Source: Kiritimatiellia bacterium (GTDB lineage Bacteria; Verrucomicrobiota; Kiritimatiellia; PWTM01). From it: a stretch of 64,000 nucleotides of DNA. A program made the translations under genes and the position numbers. The DNA lies in contig JAOACR010000007.1 in NCBI GenBank assembly GCA_026417735.1, positions 1-64,000 of the forward strand, written 5' to 3'. Under the pieces are notes generated by a model, which was not told where the DNA came from, ran no database searches, and was given only the letters and a program-made list of their open reading frames with translations. Each line of letters opens with the position of its first letter. Position 1 is the first letter of the stretch. Shown in pieces: positions 55,803 through 64,000 of the stretch.

Positions 55803-56586
55803 GGGAGCTGTCCTCCGTATCAGGGCCGTGCCGGTGGCAGATGAGATGCTGGTGCGGTGCGCCAAAGCGACGGCACATATCCGCGGAGGCGCAAAACTGC
55901 TCGAACGTCCCGTAGAACACGACACTTCGGTCAAGGTACAAAAGCCGCTGGGCATGGGCGCCAATTGTTGCGGTGTCGTGGGTGACCAACAGAATCGTGG
56001 TCCGGCGTTCGCGATTCCACTTCTCGAGCAGGCGGTAAAACGCTTCCCGAAAGGCGGGGTCCAGTGCGGTGGTGGGCTCATCGAGCATCAGCAGCTGCGG
56101 CTCCGCGGCAAGCGCTCGAGCCAGCAGCAGACGTTGTCGCTCGCCGCCGGACAAACTGCCGACCGCTCGCCGCCGCAGCGCGCTCAGGCCGACGGCCTCC
56201 AGCGCCGCCTGAACCACGTCGCCGCGTCGCCTGCGGCCATCTCCCGACTCGCGCGCTCCGGCTACGCATCCGGTTTCGACGATTTCCTCGACGCAGGCCG
56301 GGAACCGCGGCAGGGGCAGCGAAAAACTCTGCGGCAGGTAACCAATTCGCGGCTGTGCGGGGTGGCCGTCTGGTGAGTAAAACTCCACGACGCCCGATTC
56401 CCGGGCAATCAGGTTCAGCATCGCTCTGAGCAGCGTGGTCTTGCCGGCGCCATTCGGGCCGACCACACCGACGTAAGCGCCGGCGGGCACCTCGAACGTC
56501 ACGTGGTCCAGTACGACGAGCTCGCCCAGCCGGACCGTGAGGTCCCGAACCCGCAGAATCGGAACGTCACCAACGCAGCTGCTCAT
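55786..56586 (-). CDS. Zinc/manganese ABC transporter, ATP-binding subunit (ZnuC/MntA type)
   Basis: This 266-residue ABC ATPase has Walker A G-P-N-G-A-G-K-T-T, Q-loop Y-L-P-Q-S, signature L-S-G-G-E-R-Q-R, Walker B L-L-M-L-D-E-P and switch His V-T-H-D. An insertion rich in Arg/Gly (about 140-152) precedes the signature. It powers the permease at 54969. ATG 56586 overlaps the binding-protein stop by ATGA, and its own stop lies inside the permease gene. Confidence 0.95.
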   Translation of the reverse strand: MSSCVGDVPILRVRDLTVRLGELVVLDHVTFEVPAGAYVGVVGPNGAGKTTLLRAMLNLIARESGVVEFYSPDGHPAQPRIGYLPQSFSLPLPRFPACVEEIVETGCVAGARESGDGRRRRGDVVQAALEAVGLSALRRRAVGSLSGGERQRLLLARALAAEPQLLMLDEPTTALDPAFREAFYRLLEKWNRERRTTILLVTHDTATIGAHAQRLLYLDRSVVFYGTFEQFCASADMCRRFGAPHQHLICHRHGPDTEDSSHAATG

Positions 56587-57452
56587 GGAGCATCGAGGCC
56601 TTCCCTCAGCACTTCGAGGTTCCGCCGGTACAGCGACAGCCACGTTTCACCGCGGAGCGCCTCTTCTGGCGTGCGATTATGGAGTGCGTGGAGCCGGCGC
56701 AATTGTGCGCCGGACTCGGCGGCGATGACGCTGGCGATTTTGGGCTCGAGGATTTCCTCGTGGTAGACCACGCGCGCGTGAGTGTCGCGAACCGCTCGCA
56801 CCAGGCCTGCAACTGCGTGGGGCGACGGGGGCGCATCGGGCGAAAAGGCCTCGATGGGAGTGAGGAACGTCAGACCATAGCGGCGGGCGAAGGCGTCGAA
56901 CGCACGATGTCCGGCGAAGATGATGGTTCGCCGTCGAGCCCGACGGACGAGTTCGCGGATGTCCCGGTCGAGCCCCGTGACCTGCTCGAGGTAGGTGCGG
57001 CATCGCGCGCGGTATTCTTCGGCGCGGGGTGGGTCCAACCGGACCAGCGCCTCGCTCAGCGCTGCGACCACGCTGGTCACCGCGAGAGGATCTGTCCAAA
57101 AATGCGGGTCCGCGTTGGGGGGGATGTCTGCGGGCAAATGCCGACTGGCAACGAACACCGCCGGTGTGGTGCCGACCGACTGAAGCAGGCGTTCGGCCCA
57201 CGGCTCGAGCTGGGCATCGGCGTAGAGAAAGAGATCGGCGGAGTGGAGGGCGGCGACGTCGGAGGGGGTGGGAGCCCACGAGTGGACCTCCGCGCCGGGC
57301 GGAAGAAGCTGGCGGACCTGGGCGGCGGGGCCGGCGATCGCTCGGGCCCAGTCGTACAGCGGGAAGATCGTTGCGAGGACCCGCGGCGGTGCGGCGGCGC
57401 CGCTGAGGGTGGCGGCAGCCCACAGCGCCAGCGTCGGGATCGTGCGGCTCAT
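56583..57452 (-). CDS. Metal-binding periplasmic protein of the ABC transporter (ZnuA/MntC type)
   Basis: This 289-residue cluster A-I binding protein has a signal peptide (about 1-21). Metal-ligand regions are V-H-S-W (about 62), D-P-H-F-W-T-D (about 118) and F-A-G-H-R-A-F-D (about 175). The fourth ligand is normally an acidic residue near the C-terminal L-D-P; here that region reads R-L-H-A-L-H-N, so His may replace it. The His-rich loop of ZnuA is missing. The metal is Zn or Mn and cannot be settled from sequence. The ATG overlaps the regulator stop by ATGA. Confidence 0.92.
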   Translation of the reverse strand: MSRTIPTLALWAAATLSGAAAPPRVLATIFPLYDWARAIAGPAAQVRQLLPPGAEVHSWAPTPSDVAALHSADLFLYADAQLEPWAERLLQSVGTTPAVFVASRHLPADIPPNADPHFWTDPLAVTSVVAALSEALVRLDPPRAEEYRARCRTYLEQVTGLDRDIRELVRRARRRTIIFAGHRAFDAFARRYGLTFLTPIEAFSPDAPPSPHAVAGLVRAVRDTHARVVYHEEILEPKIASVIAAESGAQLRRLHALHNRTPEEALRGETWLSLYRRNLEVLREGLDAP

Positions 57453-57751
57453 GTTGTCGCGCAATGCCTTCGGGCGGGGCGGGCGGCGCCGGCGCGGCAG
57501 ACGACGTGGACCGCATGGCAGTCTCGGCAGCGTCGGACCGCGTGGGAGGCCTCGAAGTGGCGCCAGTGCCGGCGCTGGTCGGGCGTGAAGACGCCGCTGC
57601 CGCCGCAGAGGGGGCAAATGTGATCGAGCGCGTGCAGCAGCGCGGCGCGGATGAAACTGGAGCGGTTCGGCAACACTTGCAGCGCCTGCGCCAGCTTCTG
57701 TTCTGCCTTGAACGTGATCACCCGGAGCGACGAACGCGATGTCGAGCCCAT
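57449..57751 (-). CDS. Ribbon-helix-helix regulator with zinc-ribbon C-terminus, heading the metal-uptake operon
   Basis: In this 100-residue protein residues about 6-45 fit a CopG-type ribbon-helix-helix (S-L-R-V-I-T-F-K, then P-N-R-S-S-F-I-R-A-A-L). The C-terminus has C-P-L-C-G-G-S-G, two His (H-W-R-H-F-E-A-S-H) and C-R-D-C-H-A-V-H-V-V-C, enough for one or two metal sites. It is probably the metal-sensing repressor of its own operon. Tandem GGTA-N-TAC sites fill the promoter spacer just upstream. The ATG at 57751 is only six bases after the -10 box, so the mRNA is probably leaderless; no Shine-Dalgarno exists. Confidence 0.82.
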   Translation of the reverse strand: MGSTSRSSLRVITFKAEQKLAQALQVLPNRSSFIRAALLHALDHICPLCGGSGVFTPDQRRHWRHFEASHAVRRCRDCHAVHVVCRAGAARPARRHCATT

Positions 57752-57757
57752 AGAAAA

Positions 57758-57786
57758 ATTGTAGTACCAGGTAATACCAATCTCAA
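57758..57786 (-). promoter_or_regulatory. Promoter and tandem operator of the metal-uptake operon
   Basis: On the minus strand TTGAGA (57781-57786) and TACAAT (57758-57763) are exactly 17 bases apart. The spacer and -10 contain two adjacent palindromic sites, GGTATTACC (57770-57778) and GGTACTACA (57760-57768), 10 bp apart, so they lie on one face of the helix. A bound regulator would block RNA polymerase. Transcription should begin at or next to the ATG (57751). Confidence 0.7.
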
Positions 57787-57878
57787 CCGGCGGGGTTGCC
57801 GGCAACAGTGCGCCGGCGGGCTGGCCGCTGGCGTGCGCGGCGGTGATCCGGTAGACTCTGGCTGCGGAGCTTCGAACG

Positions 57879-58712
57879 ATGAACGGATGGATGCGGCGGG
57901 TGGCGGCCGCGGTGACGCTGGCGGCGGCGATGGTCCGGGCGGCACCGCAGATTGAGCACACGCCGGTGACCGTCGGCGTGAAGGGCGAACCGCTGATGAT
58001 CCGGGCGAAGGTGGACGGGCGGGGCCGCGCGGTTCGGGCCGTTCAGCTGCACTACAGCACCTCCCGCGATGCGGCGCCATTCGCGGTGCCGATGCAGTCC
58101 ACCGGCGCGGGCGTGTGGGTGGGGACGATTCCGGCGGGGGTGCTGGCGGTGCTCGACCGAGTGAGCTACTACATCTCCGCGGAGGACGACCGGGGCGCGA
58201 CCGCGGAGACGCCGTGGGTGGCGGTGCGATTGCAGGCGCCCAGCGGGGAGGCGGCGCGCGAACGGCCGGGGTGGGTGACGCCGGCGCTGATCGGTGGGGG
58301 GGTTGCGCTGGCCGCTGGCGGGGTGGCGGTGTGGGCGGCGAACAGCGGGGACGGGGATGGAGGCGGGGACGTGCCGGGCGGTGCGCCCGGCACTTATGTG
58401 GGTACCGCAACCCGCTGCCAGACGCTCACGGGCGCCGCACCGACGTGTGAAACGCGGCCGGCGACGATCCGAATTGCGGACGATGGAACCGTCTCCAGCA
58501 GCGATCTGCATCCCGGCGTGGCGATGCAAACCCGCCTGTCCGGAACCGGCTTTGTCCTGACCGCGCCGGTGAGGGTGCCGGGCACGGACGGAGAGGTCCG
58601 CTACATCGGCACGCTCGTGGGGGGGCGGATCGTCGGCAGCATCGAGGGCTCCGCCGGTAGCGGCACAAATACAGTGCTCTACTCGGGGACGTTTTCTGCC
58701 GCGAAACAGTGA
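57879..58712 (+). CDS. Exported protein with single transmembrane helix, unknown function
   Basis: This 277-residue protein has a signal peptide (about 1-22). A strand-rich, Ig-like domain follows (about 25-120, with V-S-Y-Y-I-S-A-E-D-D as in FN3-type folds), then a glycine-rich transmembrane helix (about 132-154), an Asp/Gly linker and a second small beta domain with C-Q-T and C-E-T (possible disulfide). No family is assigned. It is divergent from the metal-uptake operon, with 127 bases between starts. uvrA follows 73 bases after the stop. Confidence 0.7.
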   Translation: MNGWMRRVAAAVTLAAAMVRAAPQIEHTPVTVGVKGEPLMIRAKVDGRGRAVRAVQLHYSTSRDAAPFAVPMQSTGAGVWVGTIPAGVLAVLDRVSYYISAEDDRGATAETPWVAVRLQAPSGEAARERPGWVTPALIGGGVALAAGGVAVWAANSGDGDGGGDVPGGAPGTYVGTATRCQTLTGAAPTCETRPATIRIADDGTVSSSDLHPGVAMQTRLSGTGFVLTAPVRVPGTDGEVRYIGTLVGGRIVGSIEGSAGSGTNTVLYSGTFSAAKQ

Positions 58713-58785
58713 GGGGCGGCCTGCACGACCGGCGCCGACGCCGGCGCGGAGTCCGCCGAAGTGCGGGCGGCAGAGGAGTCACGCG

Positions 58786-61644
58786 GTGACCGCAGCCGAC
58801 GGCGACATCCACGTTCGCGGCGCGCGGGAGCACAACCTCAAGAACATCGAGGTTCGAATTCCGCGCGGACGATTGACGGTAATCACGGGCCTGAGCGGCT
58901 CGGGCAAGTCGTCCCTCGCGTTCGATACGCTGTATGCGGAGGGGCAGCGGCGGTATGTGGAGAGCCTCTCGGCATATGCGCGGCAGTTCCTCGGACAGAT
59001 GCAGAAGCCGGATGTGGATCACATTGAGGGGCTGCCGCCCGCGATCGCGATCGAACAGCGGACCGCCGGAGCAAATCCGCGTTCGATTGTTGCGACGACG
59101 ACGGAGATCCACGACTATCTGCGATTGCTGTTTGCGCACGCGGGCCAGCCGCACTGCTGGAAGTGCGGCCGCCCGATCACGCCCCAAAGTGCAGAACAGA
59201 TCGTGGAGCGGTTGCTGGAACGGCCGCGCGGCACCGCGCTGACGTTGCTGGCACCGCTGGTGATCGGGCGCAAGGGCCGTCACGAGGCGGTGCTGCGGCA
59301 GGCAATGAAGGACGGGTTTGTGCGAGCGCGGATTGACGGCTCGGTGGTGGAGATCGAGTCGGCGCCGGCGCTGGACCCCCGGCGCAAACACACGATCGAG
59401 GCGGTGGTGGATCGATTGACGCTCGCGCCCGAGGTGCGGTCCCGCCTCAACGACTCGGTGGAGACCGCACTGCGCGCGGGCGGGGGGCGGCTGGTCGCGC
59501 TGACCAGCGAAGGGGGAGCGACCCTTGAGACGCTTTACTCCGAGACGAACGCCTGTCTGCACTGCGGGCTGAGTTTCGAAACGTTGCAGCCGCGCCACTT
59601 TTCGTTCAACAGCCCGTACGGCGCCTGCCCGGCCTGCCATGGCCTCGGATCGGTCGAGGTCTTCGACGAGGATCTGATCGTGCCCAATCCGGAGCTCTCG
59701 CTGGAGGAGGGGGCGGTTCAGGCCTGGCGGCGTGGCGGGCGGCGCCTGTTGATCTACTACAAGATGGTGCTGCGAGCGGTGGCGCGGCACTATGGCGTGG
59801 ACATGACCACGCCCTATCGCGAGCTTCCCCCGGAGTTCCGGCAGCGGTTGATGTACGGGTCCGGGGAGGAGCTGGTCGAGTTTGGCTACTGGCGCGGTGG
59901 CGCATGGCGGCGGCTGCGGCGGCCGTTTGAGGGCGTGATTCCGAATCTGCGCCGCCGAATGGAGCAGACGCAAAGTGACGAGGTGCGCGAGCGGCTGCGC
60001 CAGTACCTCTCCCGGCGGCCCTGCCCGGACTGCCGCGGGGCCCGCTTGCGGCGGGAAAGCCTGGCGTGCACCGTTGGCGGCGTCTCGATCGCGGACGTGT
60101 TGCGCATGTCGGTGCGACAGACCGCGGAGTGGCTGGAGCGAGCGACCGCGGGGCTGGATCCGACGCGTGCGCGTGTGGTCGCGGAGGTCGTTCGGGAGAT
60201 CCGGGCGAGGCTGCAGTTTTTGTGGGATGTCGGGCTCGACTATCTGACGCTCGATCGCGAGAGCGGCACGCTCTCCGGCGGCGAGGCGCAGCGCATCCGG
60301 CTGGCGACGCAGATCGGGTCGGGTCTCGTCGGTGTGCTGTACGTGCTGGACGAGCCGAGCATCGGGCTGCATGCCCGCGACAACGGCCGACTGATTGAAA
60401 CGCTGCGGCGGCTGCGCGATCGCGGCAACACGGTGGTGGTCGTGGAACACGACGAGGCGACGATTCGCGCGGCGGACTGGGTGATCGATCTGGGGCCCGG
60501 TGCCGGCCGTGAGGGCGGCCACGTGGTGTTCCAGGGACCGGTCGCGGAGCTGGAGCGTGCGCCGACGCTGACCGGCGCGTACCTGCGGGGCGAACGTGCG
60601 ATCGCGGTCCCCGCGCAACGGCGTCAGCCCGACGGCCGGTGGATCGAAATCGTCGGCGCGCGGGAGAACAACCTCAAGGGGGAGCGGATCCGACTGCCGG
60701 TCGGACTGCTGACCTGCGTGACGGGCGTGTCGGGTAGCGGCAAGAGCACGTTGGTGGACGTGGTGCTGCGCCGGGCAATCGCGCGGCAGTTCTATGGTGC
60801 GCGCGAGACGCCCGGCCGGCACGAGCGGATCGAGGGGTTAGAGCATATCGACAAGATGGTGGTCGTGGACCAGTCGCCGATCGGGCGGACACCGCGCAGC
60901 AACCCGGCGACCTACACCGGTGCGTTCGACCCGATCCGCGATTTATTCGCGTCAACACCGGCGGCTGCGCAGCGGGGTTACCGGCCGGGCCGCTTCAGCT
61001 TCAACGTGAAGGGCGGGCGCTGCGAGACCTGTCGCGGGGATGGCATTTTGAAGGTGGAGATGCAGTTTCTGCCCGACGTGTACGTCCCCTGCGAACAATG
61101 TGGTGGCCGGCGGTTCAACCGCGAAACGCTCGAGGTGAAATGGCGTGGGCGATCCATCGCGGACGTGCTGGACATGACGATCGCGGAGGCCTTGGATCTG
61201 TTCGCTCCGGTGCCGGCGGTCGCACGGCGGCTGCGGACGCTGGTCGAGGTGGGATTGGGGTATCTGCAGCTCGGGCAACCGGCGACCACGCTTTCCGGCG
61301 GCGAGGCGCAGCGCGTGAAGCTGGCCGCCGAGCTCAGCCGCCGGGAGACCGGTCGCACGCTGTACCTGCTGGACGAGCCGACCACGGGGCTGCACTTCGC
61401 GGACGTCGAACGGCTGATGTCGGTGCTGGAACGTTTGCGCGATGCGGGGAACACCGTTGTGGTGATCGAGCACAATCTGGACGTGATCAAACGGGCGGAC
61501 TGGGTGGTGGATCTTGGTCCGGAGGGAGGTGATGCCGGGGGCTGGCTGGTCGCGGCGGGTCCGCCCGAGCGCATCGCTGCAGAGCCACGCTCCCACACCG
61601 GCGCGGCGCTGCGGCCGCTGCTGAGTAGGGCCCAGACACCATGA
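58786..61644 (+). CDS. uvrA: Excinuclease ABC subunit A
   Basis: This 952-residue protein has two ABC modules. Walker A sites are G-L-S-G-S-G-K-S at 35-42 and G-V-S-G-S-G-K-S at about 647-654; both signatures read L-S-G-G-E-A-Q-R. Zinc modules include C-L-H-C ... C-P-A-C in the first insertion and C-E-T-C ... C-E-Q-C in the second; an extra C-W-K-C pair lies near 125. UvrA scans DNA for bulky lesions and loads UvrB. It is of normal length with all motifs intact. GTG 58786 has GAGGAG seven bases upstream. The stop overlaps the next ATG (61641-61644). Confidence 0.98.
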   Translation: MTAADGDIHVRGAREHNLKNIEVRIPRGRLTVITGLSGSGKSSLAFDTLYAEGQRRYVESLSAYARQFLGQMQKPDVDHIEGLPPAIAIEQRTAGANPRSIVATTTEIHDYLRLLFAHAGQPHCWKCGRPITPQSAEQIVERLLERPRGTALTLLAPLVIGRKGRHEAVLRQAMKDGFVRARIDGSVVEIESAPALDPRRKHTIEAVVDRLTLAPEVRSRLNDSVETALRAGGGRLVALTSEGGATLETLYSETNACLHCGLSFETLQPRHFSFNSPYGACPACHGLGSVEVFDEDLIVPNPELSLEEGAVQAWRRGGRRLLIYYKMVLRAVARHYGVDMTTPYRELPPEFRQRLMYGSGEELVEFGYWRGGAWRRLRRPFEGVIPNLRRRMEQTQSDEVRERLRQYLSRRPCPDCRGARLRRESLACTVGGVSIADVLRMSVRQTAEWLERATAGLDPTRARVVAEVVREIRARLQFLWDVGLDYLTLDRESGTLSGGEAQRIRLATQIGSGLVGVLYVLDEPSIGLHARDNGRLIETLRRLRDRGNTVVVVEHDEATIRAADWVIDLGPGAGREGGHVVFQGPVAELERAPTLTGAYLRGERAIAVPAQRRQPDGRWIEIVGARENNLKGERIRLPVGLLTCVTGVSGSGKSTLVDVVLRRAIARQFYGARETPGRHERIEGLEHIDKMVVVDQSPIGRTPRSNPATYTGAFDPIRDLFASTPAAAQRGYRPGRFSFNVKGGRCETCRGDGILKVEMQFLPDVYVPCEQCGGRRFNRETLEVKWRGRSIADVLDMTIAEALDLFAPVPAVARRLRTLVEVGLGYLQLGQPATTLSGGEAQRVKLAAELSRRETGRTLYLLDEPTTGLHFADVERLMSVLERLRDAGNTVVVIEHNLDVIKRADWVVDLGPEGGDAGGWLVAAGPPERIAAEPRSHTGAALRPLLSRAQTP

Positions 61645-64000
61645 GACCATCTCGGCTCTACCAGCTGGTGCTGGCGCTGGGCGCGTCGGTGGTCGCAGCA
61701 CAGCGCCCGGACGAGCTGCTGCGGCGCGCGCGAGAGGCGATGCGTGACCAGATCTGGACAGTCGCGGCACGCTGGTTTGAACAGGCGTGGTCGAACGCGC
61801 CCTCGGACGAGATCCGCGTGGAGGCGGCGTTGGGTCTGGCCGATGCGCAGATGGAGCTGAATGCGGCGGCTGCCGCGGCGCAGCTGGAGGAAAAGGTGCC
61901 GACGGCTTGGCGCGACGCGGCGGCGGTGTGGCTGCGGCGAGCGGCGCTTCGTCAGCGGGGCGGAGATGAGGCGGGTGCGCGGGAGGCGATCGGGCGGATT
62001 CGATGGGACGATCTTTCCGCGTCCGACCGACCGCGCGCGGTGATGATTTGGTCGGATTTGCTGTGGGCGCGCGGTGAGACGGACGAGGCGCTGGCCGCGC
62101 TGGAATTTGCGCTGCCCGTGCTGGGGCCGTGCGCGGTGACGGTGGCGCGCCGGCTGGCGCTGCGCTGGCGTGAGGCGGGAGTTCCGCAGCGCGCGGTCGA
62201 GCTGCTGGAAGGACAGTTGGCGGCGGCATCCCCGCCGGAGGGATGGCTCATCCGGCTGGATCTGGGCGGTGCGTACCTCGACGTGGGGCGCACCGCGGAC
62301 GCCGCGGAGGTGATGCGCCCGCTCATCGAAAGCGAGGAAGGCCCTCGGTCGATGCGGGCCAGCGCCTGGCTGCTCCGGGCGAAGGCGGAGGCATCGGCGG
62401 GTCGTGCAAATTCCGCGGACGCCGCCTTTGAGGAGGCGCGTCGGCTCGCGGAGGGCTCCGGCACGGAGGGGGACATCCTGTTCGAGCTGGCCGCGTACCG
62501 TTTGCACATGGACCAGCTCGATTCGGCGCGCGAACTCATTCGGCGGGGGCTTCAGCGGCATCCACGACACCGCTGGGGGGTGGAGCTGCAGCTGGATCTG
62601 GCGCGGCGGCTTCGGGCGCGCGGTGAGGCGGCGGCGGCGCTGGAGGCCTTCCAGGCCTATCTGGAGATGTCGGAGGATCCCGCCGGCCAGGCGGAGGCAC
62701 TGATGGGAAAGGGCGAGTGCCTGGTGGCACTCTCACGGCCGCTGGAGGCGGCCGCCGCGTTTGAGCGGGCGGCGGTGACGTTGCGCGAGCCGTCGGCCAG
62801 GATGGCGGCCGAGCTCAAACGCGCGGAGGCGCTCGCGCAAGCGGGGCGCTGGGCGGAGGCGCTGAACGTCTGTGAAGCGTTCCTGCGGGCGAACCCGGAG
62901 CATCCGGCGGTCGGCGGCACCGCGGTGCTGGCGGCGGAATGCCTGGCGCAGCTCGGGCGAGAGGACGAGGCGCTGCAGCGGCTGAGCGCCGCCACCACGG
63001 GGCCGTTCGCGGCGGCGGCCCGGCTTCGGCGCGCTCGTCTTCACGAGCGCCGGCGCGACTGGGACGCGGCGGAGCGCGCCTATGCGGAGTTGCTGGAGCT
63101 GCATCCCTCCGCACCGGAGGCGCGGTGGGCGCGGCTGGGCCTGGCGCTGCTGCACTACCGCCGCGCAGATGGCGAGGCGGCACTTCGCGTGTTGGAACCG
63201 CTCGGGGGGCGGGATGCGGCGGACGAGGTGGCCGAGCGGGCTGAGGTCTTGCGCGTGTGGTGTCATCACCTCCTTGGCGATGAGGCGGCCGCGGTTGGCG
63301 TGGCGCAGCAGTTCCTGCAGCGTTGGCCCCGTTCGCCACGGGCGACGGAGGTTCGGTTGTGGTTGGCGGATCTGAACTGGCATCGTGGACGGTTTGAAGC
63401 GGCGGAACGCGAGTACGTGGAGGTTGCGGATCTGACCCGAGGAAGGCCGCCGGGCGACATTGCACGGTATCGGGCGGCCCGTGCCGCGGCGGCGGCGGGC
63501 GAGCTATCGAGGGCTCTTCAGCACTTCCAGCGCCTGGCGGAGGAACATCCGGGTAGCCCGGTGCTCCTGGAAGCACGGTTCGCCCAGGGGGATGTGCTGG
63601 CGGAGATGGGCCGGTTCGATGCCGCGGTACTTTCGTTCGACGAGGTGATCCGGGCTGCGCCCGACTCGACGTTGGCGACGCTGGCCTGGGGGCGGAAGGG
63701 CGACTGCCATTTCACGCTCGGCGCCCAGGCACCGGCGCGCTACGAACAGGCGCTGACAGCCTATCGGGTGGTGGCCGACCGTGAGCGGGAAGCCGTGGAC
63801 GTGCGGCTGCAGGCGGTGTACAAGGCGGGTCGCTGCGAAGAACTGCTGGGACGCTCCGCGGCGGCGATCGAGCGCTACCTCGCGGTGGTGTATCGCCACC
63901 TCGAAGAGCGGGCAGCTGGTCGGCCAGGAGCACCGGTGTGGTTTGCGCGCGCGGCGTTCGCGGCGGCCGCGCTGCAGGAACGGGCGGAACTGTGGCAGGA
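61641..64000 (+). CDS. Very large exported TPR-repeat protein (5' part, runs off the window)
   Basis: From ATG 61641 (ATGA overlap with uvrA) the frame is open to the window end, giving 786 complete codons. A short hydrophobic N-terminus (about 5-20, ending V-V-A-A-Q) looks like a signal peptide. The rest is a chain of tetratricopeptide-like helix pairs (A-L-L-H-Y-R-R-A-D-G-E-A-A-L, G-R-F-E-A-A-E-R-E-Y, G-R-F-D-A-A-V-L-S-F-D). It is probably a periplasmic scaffold or a partner of an envelope transport system. The C-terminus is unseen, so any catalytic domain would be missed. Confidence 0.88.
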   Translation, partial: MRPSRLYQLVLALGASVVAAQRPDELLRRAREAMRDQIWTVAARWFEQAWSNAPSDEIRVEAALGLADAQMELNAAAAAAQLEEKVPTAWRDAAAVWLRRAALRQRGGDEAGAREAIGRIRWDDLSASDRPRAVMIWSDLLWARGETDEALAALEFALPVLGPCAVTVARRLALRWREAGVPQRAVELLEGQLAAASPPEGWLIRLDLGGAYLDVGRTADAAEVMRPLIESEEGPRSMRASAWLLRAKAEASAGRANSADAAFEEARRLAEGSGTEGDILFELAAYRLHMDQLDSARELIRRGLQRHPRHRWGVELQLDLARRLRARGEAAAALEAFQAYLEMSEDPAGQAEALMGKGECLVALSRPLEAAAAFERAAVTLREPSARMAAELKRAEALAQAGRWAEALNVCEAFLRANPEHPAVGGTAVLAAECLAQLGREDEALQRLSAATTGPFAAAARLRRARLHERRRDWDAAERAYAELLELHPSAPEARWARLGLALLHYRRADGEAALRVLEPLGGRDAADEVAERAEVLRVWCHHLLGDEAAAVGVAQQFLQRWPRSPRATEVRLWLADLNWHRGRFEAAEREYVEVADLTRGRPPGDIARYRAARAAAAAGELSRALQHFQRLAEEHPGSPVLLEARFAQGDVLAEMGRFDAAVLSFDEVIRAAPDSTLATLAWGRKGDCHFTLGAQAPARYEQALTAYRVVADREREAVDVRLQAVYKAGRCEELLGRSAAAIERYLAVVYRHLEERAAGRPGAPVWFARAAFAAAALQERAELWQ

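Overview
The window is clearly GC-rich and densely coded, and looks like a chromosomal piece of a Verrucomicrobiota/Kiritimatiellota-type (PVC superphylum) bacterium. Three things point there. A five-gene locus (22932-30680) is laid out like the Akkermansia Amuc_1102-1101-1100-1099-1098 pilus-like locus. A 51-residue 'small basic protein' of the Chlamydiae/Verrucomicrobia type lies at 38841-38996. The accessory genes (Tat-exported Gfo/Idh oxidoreductases, a secreted sulfatase, a GH95 glycosidase, an H-X9-DG pseudopilin) are typical of polysaccharide-degrading members of that group. No phage, insertion sequence or CRISPR array was recognised.

Layout. 1-8833: an NtrC-type sigma-54 activator, a secreted HEAT-repeat protein, two exported Gfo/Idh oxidoreductases flanking a pseudopilin and a small zinc-ribbon membrane protein, and a tail-anchored low-complexity protein with about ten Thr-centred motifs. 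8954-15606: an esterase, a DUF2157/GDYXXLXY membrane pair, valS, a lipoprotein and a cupin. 15656-22748 (minus strand): mutL, two GT4 glycosyltransferases with a coiled-coil partner, a PDZ protein with a strong terminator, and a compact GlgE-like GH13 enzyme. 22932-30680: the pilus-like operon, including a PilM-PilN fusion and a large secretin. 30761-38996: 5' nuclease, GT-C membrane protein, coaE, rho, VWA protein, deoxyribosyltransferase-like protein, pseudouridine synthase and small basic protein.

39148-54616 is the accessory, partly decaying section. It holds a LamG-GH95 fucosidase-like enzyme, a possible HExxH secreted protein, a decayed threonine dehydrogenase, a TIM-barrel epimerase, a redoxin, a sulfatase with EF-hands, a MEMO-AMMECR1 fusion, a beta-helix protein and a Tat-exported beta-propeller gene split by an in-frame stop. 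Two further stretches hold no recognisable gene.

54746-64000 carries tRNA-Ser(GGA), a four-gene zinc/manganese-type ABC uptake operon headed by a small ribbon-helix-helix/zinc-ribbon regulator, a secreted unknown, uvrA, and the start of a very large TPR protein that runs off the end.

The best candidates for something undescribed are: (i) a pair of double-palindrome repeats (1555-1611, 14764-14820), one of them translated inside a lipoprotein; (ii) the metal-uptake promoter, whose spacer is filled by tandem GGTA-N-TAC sites and which should give a leaderless mRNA; (iii) the tail-anchored Thr-motif protein; (iv) the domain architecture and palindromic promoter of the pilus-like locus.
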